Assembly (NCBI GenBank): GCA_019358835.1
Contig: JAHHIH010000003.1
Location: forward strand, 310,001-374,000
Length of the DNA: 64,000 bases
Origin: Tildeniella torsiva UHER 1998/13D
GTDB taxonomy: Bacteria; Cyanobacteriota; Cyanobacteriia; Phormidesmidales; Phormidesmidaceae
Direction: 5' to 3'
Below, in pieces: positions 46,951-54,360 of this stretch. The translations under genes were made by a program, and so were the position numbers. The notes beneath the pieces were generated by a model, which ran no database searches, had not been told where the DNA came from, and was given only the letters and a program-made list of their open reading frames with translations. How positions within the stretch are numbered: position 1 is the stretch's first letter; every line of letters starts with the position of its first letter.

Positions 46951-48099
46951 CTAAACGTTACGAATTTCCCACGCCTGCTCTAGGAGCTTAGTCCACTGTT
47001 TTTGAAATTGGGTAGCGGTGATACCCAAGATCTTAGCGGCTTCGCCATCGGCTATGCCCTGCTGCTTGAGGGCCATCAGCTTGGTCTGCTTGGCGGTAAG
47101 GCCGGCTTGCAGCTGTTGCCACTGCTGGGCGGTGAGGCCTAGGTTAGTCTCTAGACTAGCCTCCAGCCATTCGTGCACCAGTTCCCAGTGGTGGGAGAGG
47201 GCAAAACGCAGCAGGTGGTACTTAAATCGCTGCTGGAGATAGTCGCGCTGGCGGGGGGTCAGCCCCAGCAACGATTCAATTTCCTGGGTGGGCAGGTCGA
47301 GCAGCCGCAGGGTAAAGTAGTCGGCGCACTCGTCCTGGTTACGCTCTTTGAGGTAGGCCAGCAGCTCTTCCACCACCCGCCCCCGCAGGGAGTTTTCGGG
47401 CAGATCGTCGGCCTGGGCGATCATTTCTTCGCGCACCCGCTGGTGGGAGGCCGCCGGGCGCAGGTCATCGCCGTCGCCGCCGTAGTCGGTGGCCTGCTCG
47501 ATGTCGATGGCGACTTCGGGGGGCTGCTGCTTAGAGAAGGTCTGGGCCCGCAGAATGATCAGCTGCTGGCTGCGCCGACCGGGTAGCGGGATGCGCCGCT
47601 TGCCGTAGCGCTCGGAAAAGGCCATGAACTCGGCCAGCTCCAGCAGGGTGCGGGGCTGGTAGCGATCGCCCAGCTGATTTTCACGCCGAAACGCATTGAG
47701 CGCCTCGACGTAGAACCCCTGCAAAAAGTCTTCGATCAGCGCCAGCCGGGCTGGGTAGCTGGTCTGCACCTGGGGCGGCGTAATGTAGCGGTACACGATG
47801 GCGCTGAGGGTGCTATGCAGCTCAACGCGGCCCTGGCGCGACCCCAGACTGTAGTATTTGAAACACTGATCTAGACGGTGCTTGCCCAGCGATTTAGCCC
47901 AGGCTTCGACATCGCCTGAGGCCTGGATGCGATCGCTCTCATGGCAAATACGCTGCACCTCGCTGGCCAGCCGCTGGGCCATAGCCTGGCACCCCGCTTC
48001 GGGGGCACCAGTACCGTTCTTTAAATCTTGGTAGAAAAGCTGGCTAAGCGAATCCACACTCAACGCACAGATACCCTGACTCAATCTGGCTATCCTCAA
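46951..48099 (-). CDS. hetZ: HetZ-family regulator
   Basis: The 382-residue protein matches HetZ over its length: GCQAMAQRLASEVQRICHES, LGSRQGRVELHSTLSAIVYR, YITPPQ, and LPGRRSQQLIILRAQTFSKQ. The C-terminal part has a helix-turn-helix-like segment (LTAKQTKLMALKQQGIADGE, AAKILGITATQFQKQW). In Anabaena HetZ binds DNA and is needed for heterocyst commitment; close relatives occur in filamentous species without heterocysts, where the role is unknown. It probably forms a unit with the PatU-like gene. Confidence 0.85.
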   Translation of the reverse strand: MRIARLSQGICALSVDSLSQLFYQDLKNGTGAPEAGCQAMAQRLASEVQRICHESDRIQASGDVEAWAKSLGKHRLDQCFKYYSLGSRQGRVELHSTLSAIVYRYITPPQVQTSYPARLALIEDFLQGFYVEALNAFRRENQLGDRYQPRTLLELAEFMAFSERYGKRRIPLPGRRSQQLIILRAQTFSKQQPPEVAIDIEQATDYGGDGDDLRPAASHQRVREEMIAQADDLPENSLRGRVVEELLAYLKERNQDECADYFTLRLLDLPTQEIESLLGLTPRQRDYLQQRFKYHLLRFALSHHWELVHEWLEASLETNLGLTAQQWQQLQAGLTAKQTKLMALKQQGIADGEAAKILGITATQFQKQWTKLLEQAWEIRNV

Positions 48100-48459
48100 A
48101 AAGCTACACAGACCCGTGGAGCGATATTCAGGTATTTTTAGAAACGTGGTGGATGCGCCCGCTGCAACCTTGGGGTGAGCTATGGCAGTTAGCTAACGCG
48201 ACCAATCTAGACTCAGAAGGTAGAAAATTCTGGGTCTAAGTAGATTGAGTGTCCAAGAGTTGCAAGCTACTCAGCAGTCTAACATCTGTCCGTAATTTTA
48301 TGGATGCAGGGCGTGGCACCTCGCCGGTAGCCCCCTGCGGTAAAGTAGTGCTGGGCGCGATGCTCCGGTGAATTGGTCTGCGACCATCGCCGTCTTTTCT
48401 GTCTCGGCCTTGGCCGTCACCCCCCGACGCTAGCCCCCAACTATCCCTCGGAACCCGCT
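48100..48459. other. Divergent promoter region upstream of hetZ
   Basis: A 360-bp gap separates hetZ and the small plus-strand gene. It holds a hairpin (AGACTCAGAA with TTCTGGGTCT, 48209-48237) and no gene I can support. It should contain the promoters of both genes. Confidence 0.5.
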
Positions 48460-48933
48460 ATGGATCTTGATGCCCAAATTGCCTCTCTCCAAACCAGTGC
48501 CCCCAACGATGGAATAACCGGCAACGCCATTACCACTATTGCGCCGACGCTCAAGGCGATCGCAGGGCAGCTTAAGCATGAGCAATACTACGTGCTGCAA
48601 ACCCTAGAACAGGGCTGGATGATGACCACCCTCAGCAACCGCAACCAGCCCGGTACCCAAAAAAATATTGTCTACGCCTACCCCACCCTGCAAGACGCCG
48701 CCACCAGCCAGGCCACCGTCAAAGATCCCCAGGTCATGGCCCTACCGGTACCCGTAGTACACATCCTGTTTCAGCTGTTGGCGATGCAACCCATCGACAG
48801 CCTAATCTTCTTCGAAACCCCTGGACAGGTCAGCCAAGGCGTCGAGATTCGCCGTCAGGATATGCAGGCGTTGATTCAAGCTCAGCTTCAACAGGCGCAG
48901 CAGAATAATCCTGTCCCCCCCGATATGGCCTAA
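48460..48933 (+). CDS. Conserved cyanobacterial hypothetical protein
   Basis: The ATG at 48460 gives a 157-residue soluble protein (MDLDAQIASLQTSAPNDGIT, LKHEQYYVLQTLEQGWMMTT, QPIDSLIFFETPGQVSQGVE). The frame is open upstream to 48373, but that part is Pro/Leu-rich and not protein-like. The C-terminus is Gln-rich. I do not recognise a characterised family. It is the last chromosomal gene before tRNA-Val. Confidence 0.7.
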   Translation: MDLDAQIASLQTSAPNDGITGNAITTIAPTLKAIAGQLKHEQYYVLQTLEQGWMMTTLSNRNQPGTQKNIVYAYPTLQDAATSQATVKDPQVMALPVPVVHILFQLLAMQPIDSLIFFETPGQVSQGVEIRRQDMQALIQAQLQQAQQNNPVPPDMA

Positions 48934-48987
48934 CCCAAGAATTTTCATCGGTATGGCTTAGGAGATGTGCTATCTTAGAAAGCCCAA

Positions 48988-49059
48988 GGGCGATTAGCAC
49001 AGTGGTAGCGCGCTTCCTTCACACGGAAGAGGTCACTGGTTCGAAACCAGTATCGCCCA
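48988..49059 (+). tRNA. tRNA-Val (anticodon CAC)
   Basis: The 72-nt sequence folds into a full cloverleaf. The acceptor GGGCGAT pairs with ATCGCCC, the anticodon stem CTTCC/GGAAG encloses TTCACAC (anticodon CAC), and the T arm is ACTGG-TTCGAAA-CCAGT. The discriminator is A and no CCA is encoded. It reads GTG codons. The gene is the target of the adjacent transposon's homing crRNA and remains intact. Confidence 0.95.
49005..49024 (+). other. Homing target: GTA PAM and 17-nt protospacer in tRNA-Val
   Basis: GTA at 49005-49007 fits the GTN PAM of Cas12k. The next 17 bases, GCGCGCTTCCTTCACAC at 49008-49024, are identical to the spacer of the solitary crRNA unit on the minus strand at 49222-49238. 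The transposon end begins 64 bp after the PAM, within the known 60-66 bp insertion window of V-K CASTs. Confidence 0.9.
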
Positions 49060-49071
49060 TACCAGTGGAAC

Positions 49072-49160
49072 TGTCGAGTAACGGTTTACCTGTCGTCGAT
49101 AACAGATTGGTGTCGCTCTAACTAACTCAGTGTCGTTTTAACTGATTGATGTCGCTTGAG
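49072..49160. repeat. CAST end with TnsB-type binding repeats
   Basis: TGTCG begins at 49072, 49091, 49111, 49131 and 49150, spaced 19, 20, 20 and 19 bp. The interval CTGTCGTCGATAACAGATTG closely resembles the corresponding repeat of the Scytonema CAST left end. Such repeats are TnsB binding sites, and the outermost TG marks the terminal dinucleotide. Confidence 0.85.
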
Positions 49161-49221
49161 CCTTATTCATAGATTGATCACACACTGCGTGTCATCCAAA
49201 TACGCTTCTTTCAGACCTGAA

Positions 49222-49275
49222 GTGTGAAGGAAGCGCGCCTTTCAATCCACCCAACCCAAGCATAGCGCAGACTTT
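49222..49275 (-). ncRNA. Solitary (delocalised) homing crRNA unit
   Basis: On the minus strand a diverged repeat 3' half, GGGTTGGGTGGATTGAAAG (49239-49257), is followed by the spacer GCGCGCTTCCTTCACAC (49238-49222). The spacer is short (17 nt), as in known homing crRNAs, and targets tRNA-Val. The repeat part pairs with the tracrRNA anti-repeat over 9 contiguous bases and 14 with one bulge. The 5' boundary is not defined. Confidence 0.88.
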
Positions 49276-49386
49276 CTCAGTAATTGCTCACTCAATAGCC
49301 AGCCAGATAAGGTATAGGCAAATCTGGTGTATGGCAGGCATTAGGCGGCATCCTGCTGCTTGAACTCGGATAGCAAGACAGACTTC

Positions 49387-49814
49387 CTTTCAATCGGCCC
49401 CTTGGTGGTGCAGAAAACTCCTGAAACCCTTATGGGTAAAGGATTATCATCGAGATAGGGATCTTGGGGTTTCTCATGCAAACGAACGAAGGTAATAGGT
49501 TTCAGCCGTTATTTTGGCCGTCCGGGTTATCCCGCATAAGACTCAAAAAAGTTTTCCGCACCACTAAGCCGTGTCCTTAAGGATGAGGCAACCAGAGCAC
49601 TCTGTAGTTGTGCTCAAGAGTTATAAAGACTTTCAATCGTTCCCGTGCCTCGAAGGGTGAGGCAACTACTCTATGGCTGCCCAGTGGGCTGCCCATAGTG
49701 CGACTTTCAATCGTTCCCGTGCCTCGAAGGGTGAGGCAACCCCGTGAACGCAACCAGATGGCAGAGTTGCGACGGGTCTTTCAATCGTTCCCATGCCTCG
49801 AAGGGTGAGGCAAC
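49387..49814 (-). CRISPR. Type V-K CRISPR array, three intact repeats and one split repeat
   Basis: Intact 37-bp repeats lie at 49778-49814, 49704-49740 and 49630-49666. Read on the minus strand they begin GTTGCCTCACCC and end GATTGAAAG; the first has one A-for-G variant. The three spacers are each 37 bp (49741-49777, 49667-49703, 49593-49629). A fourth, degenerate repeat is split: its 5' part is at 49571-49592 and its 3' part (GATTGAAAG) at 49387-49395, with a 175-bp segment between. The array would be transcribed away from cas12k. Confidence 0.9.
49396..49570. repeat. 175-bp segment with terminal inverted repeats inside a CRISPR repeat
   Basis: The left end GGCCCCTTGGTGGTGCAG-AAAACT and the right end AGTTTTCCGCACCACTAAGCC are inverted repeats with about 19 matches and a 2-base gap. 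No coding sequence lies inside. It replaces about six bases of the terminal CRISPR repeat. A MITE-like insertion is the simplest reading; a structured transcript end is an alternative. Confidence 0.6.
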
Positions 49815-50008
49815 CCTTGTGAGCTGTAACCCTTGTTCTACGGGCTTTTCAGAGACTTTTTTGGCAAAGGTCAATTTGCCAAAAAATTAAGTGGTTTTGT
49901 GAACTGCTTAAACTACAGCTAGTAGGCTAAGAACCTTTCACATCAACCATTTCACACTTTTGACAAACCTCTTAGGAATTTTGCCCTTGCTTGGGTTTGC
50001 CAATTTTA

Positions 50009-50220
50009 GGGTTTGGGTGGATTCCTCCTTGATCGGAGGTGTAAGTGGTAACCATCACTACGGAACCCGTGCCCTCCAATCGTCAGCGCACCAACGACCT
50101 TACGGGTGGACAGTCACCTGAGCCAGAAAGCAGGACTACTTAGCAGGTAGTCAAACTAGCTCACATTTAACACAACACATTGGCCATTACTGGCATGAGC
50201 TGCGGCGCTAGAGACAATAT
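50009..50220 (-). ncRNA. Cas12k tracrRNA
   Basis: The minus strand between cas12k and the array shows the V-K tracrRNA landmarks in order: AGCGCCGCAG then TCATGC, GTTAAATG then TAGTTTGACT, a short hairpin, TGCTTTCTGGC, GGTGCGCT, GTAGTG then GGTTACCACTT, and CCTCCGATCAAGGAGG with the anti-repeat AATCCACCCAAACCC. The boundaries are estimated by comparison with the Scytonema RNA as I remember it. It forms the guide complex with crRNA and Cas12k. Confidence 0.85.
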
Positions 50221-50249
50221 ACTGGCACCTATGAACTAGTGTCAAGAAT

Positions 50250-52175
50250 TTAGCTGACTTTATAAGATTGAAAGCCTGCGATCGCGACATCCCGTGCTTT
50301 ATCCTGAGGACTACCTGTAAGGGGTTGTTTAATCGTTTCTACTGTCAAGCCTGCTTGCAGAGCTTTGCTTTCGGTCTTTTGAGCTAGTCGACTGTAGCTC
50401 CAACGGTGAATGCTGGTGCGATAGTCTCGGGCGTATTTGGCCTGGATTTCCTTAAGGGCAGTCTTTTGCTCTGCCTTGGCCTGTATCTCGCTCTCGATGA
50501 TCTCGCGGATGTTGGTTAGATCACCGAGTACAATGCTGCTGGCGTTATACCGCTGGGCGGTTTGGACGATAGCTTTAGCTATTAGCGAGTCAATATGGTC
50601 TCCTAGTCCACCTTCAGAAATGCGGTTGGAAGCAAACTTCAACTGGTTGCTGCGTCGTTGTTGGGCTTTTTGCTGTTGGCGCTGGCGTTGCCGATTAAGC
50701 AGCTTATGATCGTCGCCAAGCAGTTGCCGAATGCTTCGATAGGCAATGGCTTTGCCTGTGGTGACATCCACGATAGCTAGAGTGGCGGGTTTATCTAAGC
50801 CAAAGCTGACACCAGCGAGGATTGCTGGACTTCCTTCATAGAGGGGGCGGCTAGGGCGGGGAAACGGGTTCTGAAGCAGGGCTAAGGTCTTTTCCCGCTT
50901 GCGAACAAAGTCTTCCTGCTGGCTGGTCAAGTTACCTTTGGCCTTTGTACCAGAGATTACTTGGGCAATTTTAGAGGCTTTTTCTTGACTAGCTTTTTTG
51001 GTACCTTCCTTTGTCCAAAGCAATGTATCGACACTGCAAAACAAAACTAGTCGATTCTGCTCCCAAGGTTTACCTTTGCTAGCATCTAGCCGCCAGCTAA
51101 TGCGACCAGAACGGAGCGTTAGGGCACCAGCAGAGTGTGATTTTCCACCCTGCTTTTTGGTGGTTTGATCGTCCAAGAAGCGTTTAAACCAGTGGAGTTG
51201 ACGGGTGTCGCAGTAGACCTCAAAGGTGTGTTCAGCTAGCCCATTGAAGCTCACGCAGAGTCGCCCCTTGGCATTCAGGGACCAGGTTAGGTCTTCACTG
51301 CTTTCATAGGCTACAGGAAAAGGTAAGGGGCTAGAATCTGTCAGCAGATCGGCTTGCCATGCAGCAGCCTCGGCTTCGTCCTTTGGGACTTGCTGAACGA
51401 CCATCTTGAGGGTGTCAAGCCACTTCTCGTTGGTTAAGTCGCGCCCTTTGGGCAGCCGAGTGCGGGCTAATTGCTCAATAATCCGTTCCACCCGAATCTC
51501 GGCTTTACGGCGACGCTTCTGAAATTTTTCGGGATGCTCTGCTTTGGTGGGAATTTGGCAGTTATTCTTTAGCAGATAGGCGATCGCGCATTTAGACAGA
51601 TCTGTCTCTGCGGTTTTGTATGCCTCAAATAGCCAAGGATAGAGGCTTTTACTGGGCTGGGCAGATTTCTGCTGCTGAGCCTTTTTCTGGGGGTGAGGAG
51701 ATTTTTTTGATTTTTTGGCACTGGGGCTGGGATGTGCCGCACCCTCAGCCTTGACCAAAAGTGCTGCCGCTTCGGCTCGAATGCCCCCTAGGTCTTGATT
51801 ACAGGCGGTTATGAGTTCATCGTCGCTCTGGAGGATGTTGAGCCAGTGAGTTTGACCAGCCAACTGACTGTACAGGCGACGCCGCTTTGTGAGCCATGAC
51901 TTGTAGATTCGCTTGACCAAATCTCGGCCAGCGTAGTACCAGCGCCCTGGAATCCCCCTAAAAGCCGGATCCTCTTTCAGGGCTTTGCGCAGGTCTTCAA
52001 AAACATCGGCAGGAATTTTACCTTTTTGGTTCCATTCTTCAAAATTGGGGTGTTGCCCTATGCTGACCAACATCTCATTGATGAAGGGGGTGTAGATGTC
52101 AGCCATGAGATGCCAAAGGTACTGCCGAGTTGCTTCGCTAGCGACAAGGCGACACTGGATCGTGATTTGACTCAT
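50250..52175 (-). CDS. cas12k: Cas12k (C2c5), CAST guide effector
   Basis: The 641-residue protein is a clear Cas12k: MSQITIQCRLVASEATRQYL at the start, FQKRRRKAEIRVERIIEQLA, RLPKGRDLTNEKWLDTL, SLPFPVAYESSEDLTWS-type block, FEVYCDTRQLHWFKRFL and HRWSYSRL near the end. The first RuvC motif reads AGVSFGLDKPATLAIVD, so the catalytic Asp is absent, as in other Cas12k proteins, which bind but do not cut DNA. It pairs with TniQ, TnsC and TnsB for guided insertion. A basic, Lys/Ser/Gln-rich insert lies at about residues 155-180. The length is normal. Confidence 0.96.
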   Translation of the reverse strand: MSQITIQCRLVASEATRQYLWHLMADIYTPFINEMLVSIGQHPNFEEWNQKGKIPADVFEDLRKALKEDPAFRGIPGRWYYAGRDLVKRIYKSWLTKRRRLYSQLAGQTHWLNILQSDDELITACNQDLGGIRAEAAALLVKAEGAAHPSPSAKKSKKSPHPQKKAQQQKSAQPSKSLYPWLFEAYKTAETDLSKCAIAYLLKNNCQIPTKAEHPEKFQKRRRKAEIRVERIIEQLARTRLPKGRDLTNEKWLDTLKMVVQQVPKDEAEAAAWQADLLTDSSPLPFPVAYESSEDLTWSLNAKGRLCVSFNGLAEHTFEVYCDTRQLHWFKRFLDDQTTKKQGGKSHSAGALTLRSGRISWRLDASKGKPWEQNRLVLFCSVDTLLWTKEGTKKASQEKASKIAQVISGTKAKGNLTSQQEDFVRKREKTLALLQNPFPRPSRPLYEGSPAILAGVSFGLDKPATLAIVDVTTGKAIAYRSIRQLLGDDHKLLNRQRQRQQQKAQQRRSNQLKFASNRISEGGLGDHIDSLIAKAIVQTAQRYNASSIVLGDLTNIREIIESEIQAKAEQKTALKEIQAKYARDYRTSIHRWSYSRLAQKTESKALQAGLTVETIKQPLTGSPQDKARDVAIAGFQSYKVS

Positions 52176-52304
52176 AGGTACTGCAAATGAGGCACGCGCT
52201 GAACGTAATTAGTTCAAGCATACTACTATGGATTACCTTCGATCATCGGTTATTTCAATCACCTTCTGAACAATACGAGCAGATTTAAGCCAGCTCTTAT
52301 GTGC

Positions 52305-53756
52305 TCAGGGGGCCAGTAGTGCATCATGGATTTTGACCATCGCTAGTGTGTCTTGGGTGCAGTAGTCTTTCAAGCTACCTATGAGCTGCTGCTTATGCAC
52401 AAGGTCTTGGGTATTAATCATGTCATCCCAAATGGCTTGAGCGATCGCACCATTTTGCACATCTAGGCTCTCGTAGCTCAGGCCTGGCACGACGACGGGT
52501 AGGACCTTCTTGATAGAGGTTTTGCCGAGAAAAGCGGGATGTCGGTAGTAATGCTTGAAGATCTCTTCTTGATCCCACAGCCGGGCGTTGATAGACAGGA
52601 GTGCCTCAGCGTACTCAGGAAATATCTGGGCTAAGTCTCGGAGTAGCTTGCTTTCAAAGGATTTGTGATAGACAACCACAGACCCTGCTGGGGCAATATG
52701 GCCGGTTAATGTTTCAACTAGGGGTCGACGAGGATCGGTGCAATCGGTATGCAGGTAGTCATGGTGCTCCAAGGTGCCATTCGATTGAAGAATGTGACAG
52801 CTGTACTGGAACGGGAACTGCTCAAAGGGTTTGAGCCCATCGAAGCGGGGTATAGCTGGGTTAAGCGTTTCAAAATCGAAGAAGTGGATGGGGTGCGTTA
52901 GTTCGGCAAGACTCGATGCGATTCCGGCATGGTCGAACTGGGGTTGGTTACAAAGGACGGTATCGACATAGGCTTGCTGGTTAGCCGTGAGTTTCAGGGT
53001 AGCTGGTAGGTGAGTCAGGGCTAACCTGTTCTGCTGAATCAGTTCGTGCTTCTTATCCCAGCTTAAGCGTGGAATGGTGAAGATAGAGACGGCAGGGACG
53101 TGATGCCAGCACCCCTCCTGAAAAGGACAAGGGTTTGGGGTGGAGCAGTGCTGGCCAATGGTTTGTTCAGGAGACTCTTGCCCAGAGAGAATCTCGTGAA
53201 ATTGCTGAAGGTGATCGGGTAATTGCTCTGATAAGGACACAACCTGGTGGGTAATGTCGTTTAGGGTAAACAGGTTAGACAAGTCTGGGAAGAAGCAATC
53301 CTGGTTGTTGATAACCATCGAGGCAGCATCACGGATAGGGAGCCCTGCTCTGGTGAGAACGTAATACTGGATAGAGACATCCCATAGATGCTCGTCTTTG
53401 GCTTTGGTAGAAGATTTGACCTCAATCAAACTCCAAGTATTGTCAGGATGGCGCTGGAGGATGTCGGCACGGATGAGAATGTTGCCGTAGCGAAAGGCGG
53501 CTTCGAATAAGCAGGGAGCAGCTGAGGTTATGGCAGACTCAGTTTCTTGGATGGCTTGATGACCATGGCCTTTAATCAGCAGGCCGTGAGGGAATTGCTG
53601 ACGGGCATAGACACCAACCTCTTGCCCCTGATCAATAATGCGCTGCTGGTCGGGAGAAATCTGGGTTGCAGTGCTTGGCTGGTTAACTTCGTGCCAGAGG
53701 CGCTTATGGCATTGAATACCTGCCAAGATGTTGGCTTTGGTTAGGGTGTAGGACAT
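52305..53756 (-). CDS. DUF2779 nuclease: Cas4/RecB-like domain plus DEDD exonuclease
   Basis: The N-terminal half has the RecB/Cas4 pattern: IRADILQ then WSLIEVKSSTK (PD-(D/E)XK), with four cysteines suited to an iron-sulfur cluster (QCHKRLW; CSTPNPCPFQEGCW). The C-terminal half is DUF2779 with DnaQ-like motifs (HFFDFETLNP, VVYHKSFESKLLRDLA, YCTQDTLAMVKI). The two-nuclease fusion probably degrades DNA. The ATG at 53756 (MSYTLTKANILAGIQCHKRL) is the right start. It is cargo just beyond cas12k, same strand, 129 bp upstream of it. Confidence 0.82.
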   Translation of the reverse strand: MSYTLTKANILAGIQCHKRLWHEVNQPSTATQISPDQQRIIDQGQEVGVYARQQFPHGLLIKGHGHQAIQETESAITSAAPCLFEAAFRYGNILIRADILQRHPDNTWSLIEVKSSTKAKDEHLWDVSIQYYVLTRAGLPIRDAASMVINNQDCFFPDLSNLFTLNDITHQVVSLSEQLPDHLQQFHEILSGQESPEQTIGQHCSTPNPCPFQEGCWHHVPAVSIFTIPRLSWDKKHELIQQNRLALTHLPATLKLTANQQAYVDTVLCNQPQFDHAGIASSLAELTHPIHFFDFETLNPAIPRFDGLKPFEQFPFQYSCHILQSNGTLEHHDYLHTDCTDPRRPLVETLTGHIAPAGSVVVYHKSFESKLLRDLAQIFPEYAEALLSINARLWDQEEIFKHYYRHPAFLGKTSIKKVLPVVVPGLSYESLDVQNGAIAQAIWDDMINTQDLVHKQQLIGSLKDYCTQDTLAMVKIHDALLAP

Positions 53757-53817
53757 GAGGAGGGGCTCCAGCGCTTTGCTGACAGGGTTAAGATACCCAT
53801 CTAAGGAAGTGAGGGTA

Positions 53818-54360
53818 ATGGCGGTAGTGAGTTTGGGCCGATATTTGACGCTGGAGGAGTTTTGCACTTGTACGCAGACTTACCGCAAGTATGCTGACCA
53901 GATTGACCCGTTTCCCAAGAACCCGGAGGGGACGTTGCCAGCCTTAGAAGCACTGTGTCAGCACATCATTGACCCAGTAATTGATGCATTTGGGCGCGAT
54001 CGCTTCCAGCTCACCTACGGCTTTTGCGCAGTGGACGTAAAGCGGTGGCTGGCTAAGAAAGACCCGGTGACAGGAGTGAAGCATGGCCGGGTGAGCCCAA
54101 ATCTGGATCAGCACATGGCCCATGAGGTGAATCGGAATGGGCGGTACTACTGCGATCGCCTCGGTGCCGCCTCCGATTTCAGAATTCTCGACCTGCCCAG
54201 CAACGACCTAGTGGATTGGATTGTGGCCCAGGGACTACCCTTTGACTCGCTCTATTTTTATGGAGCAAATCGACCTATCCACATCAGTTATGGCCCCCAA
54301 CACAAGCAGGATATTTGGGCATTTACTTCAAAGGGGACGCCTACCAAATTTAGAGCTTAA
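53818..54360 (+). CDS. Peptidase M15-like fold protein
   Basis: The 180-residue protein opens LGRYLTLEEFCTCTQTYRKY and later shows the order of M15 D-Ala-D-Ala peptidase motifs: LDQHMAHEVN (His), AASDFRILDL (Asp), then LPFDSLYFYG and RPIHISYG (His). The usual SxHxxGxAxD is stretched by about 15 residues, so catalysis is uncertain. AAGGAAG precedes the ATG at 53818. It is divergent from the DUF2779 gene and convergent with the methyltransferase gene, whose stop overlaps its own. A peptidase role in a DNA-defence island is unexplained. Confidence 0.6.
   Translation: MAVVSLGRYLTLEEFCTCTQTYRKYADQIDPFPKNPEGTLPALEALCQHIIDPVIDAFGRDRFQLTYGFCAVDVKRWLAKKDPVTGVKHGRVSPNLDQHMAHEVNRNGRYYCDRLGAASDFRILDLPSNDLVDWIVAQGLPFDSLYFYGANRPIHISYGPQHKQDIWAFTSKGTPTKFRA

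Noticed and set aside
49005..49071. tRNA-Val as an integrase attachment site
   Set aside because: No integrase gene or repeated tRNA 3' end is visible; the PAM, spacer match and distance explain the position by Cas12k-guided insertion.
50250..52175. Active Cas12 or TnpB-type nuclease
   Set aside because: The first RuvC motif lacks the catalytic Asp and the whole sequence matches Cas12k, a non-cutting effector.
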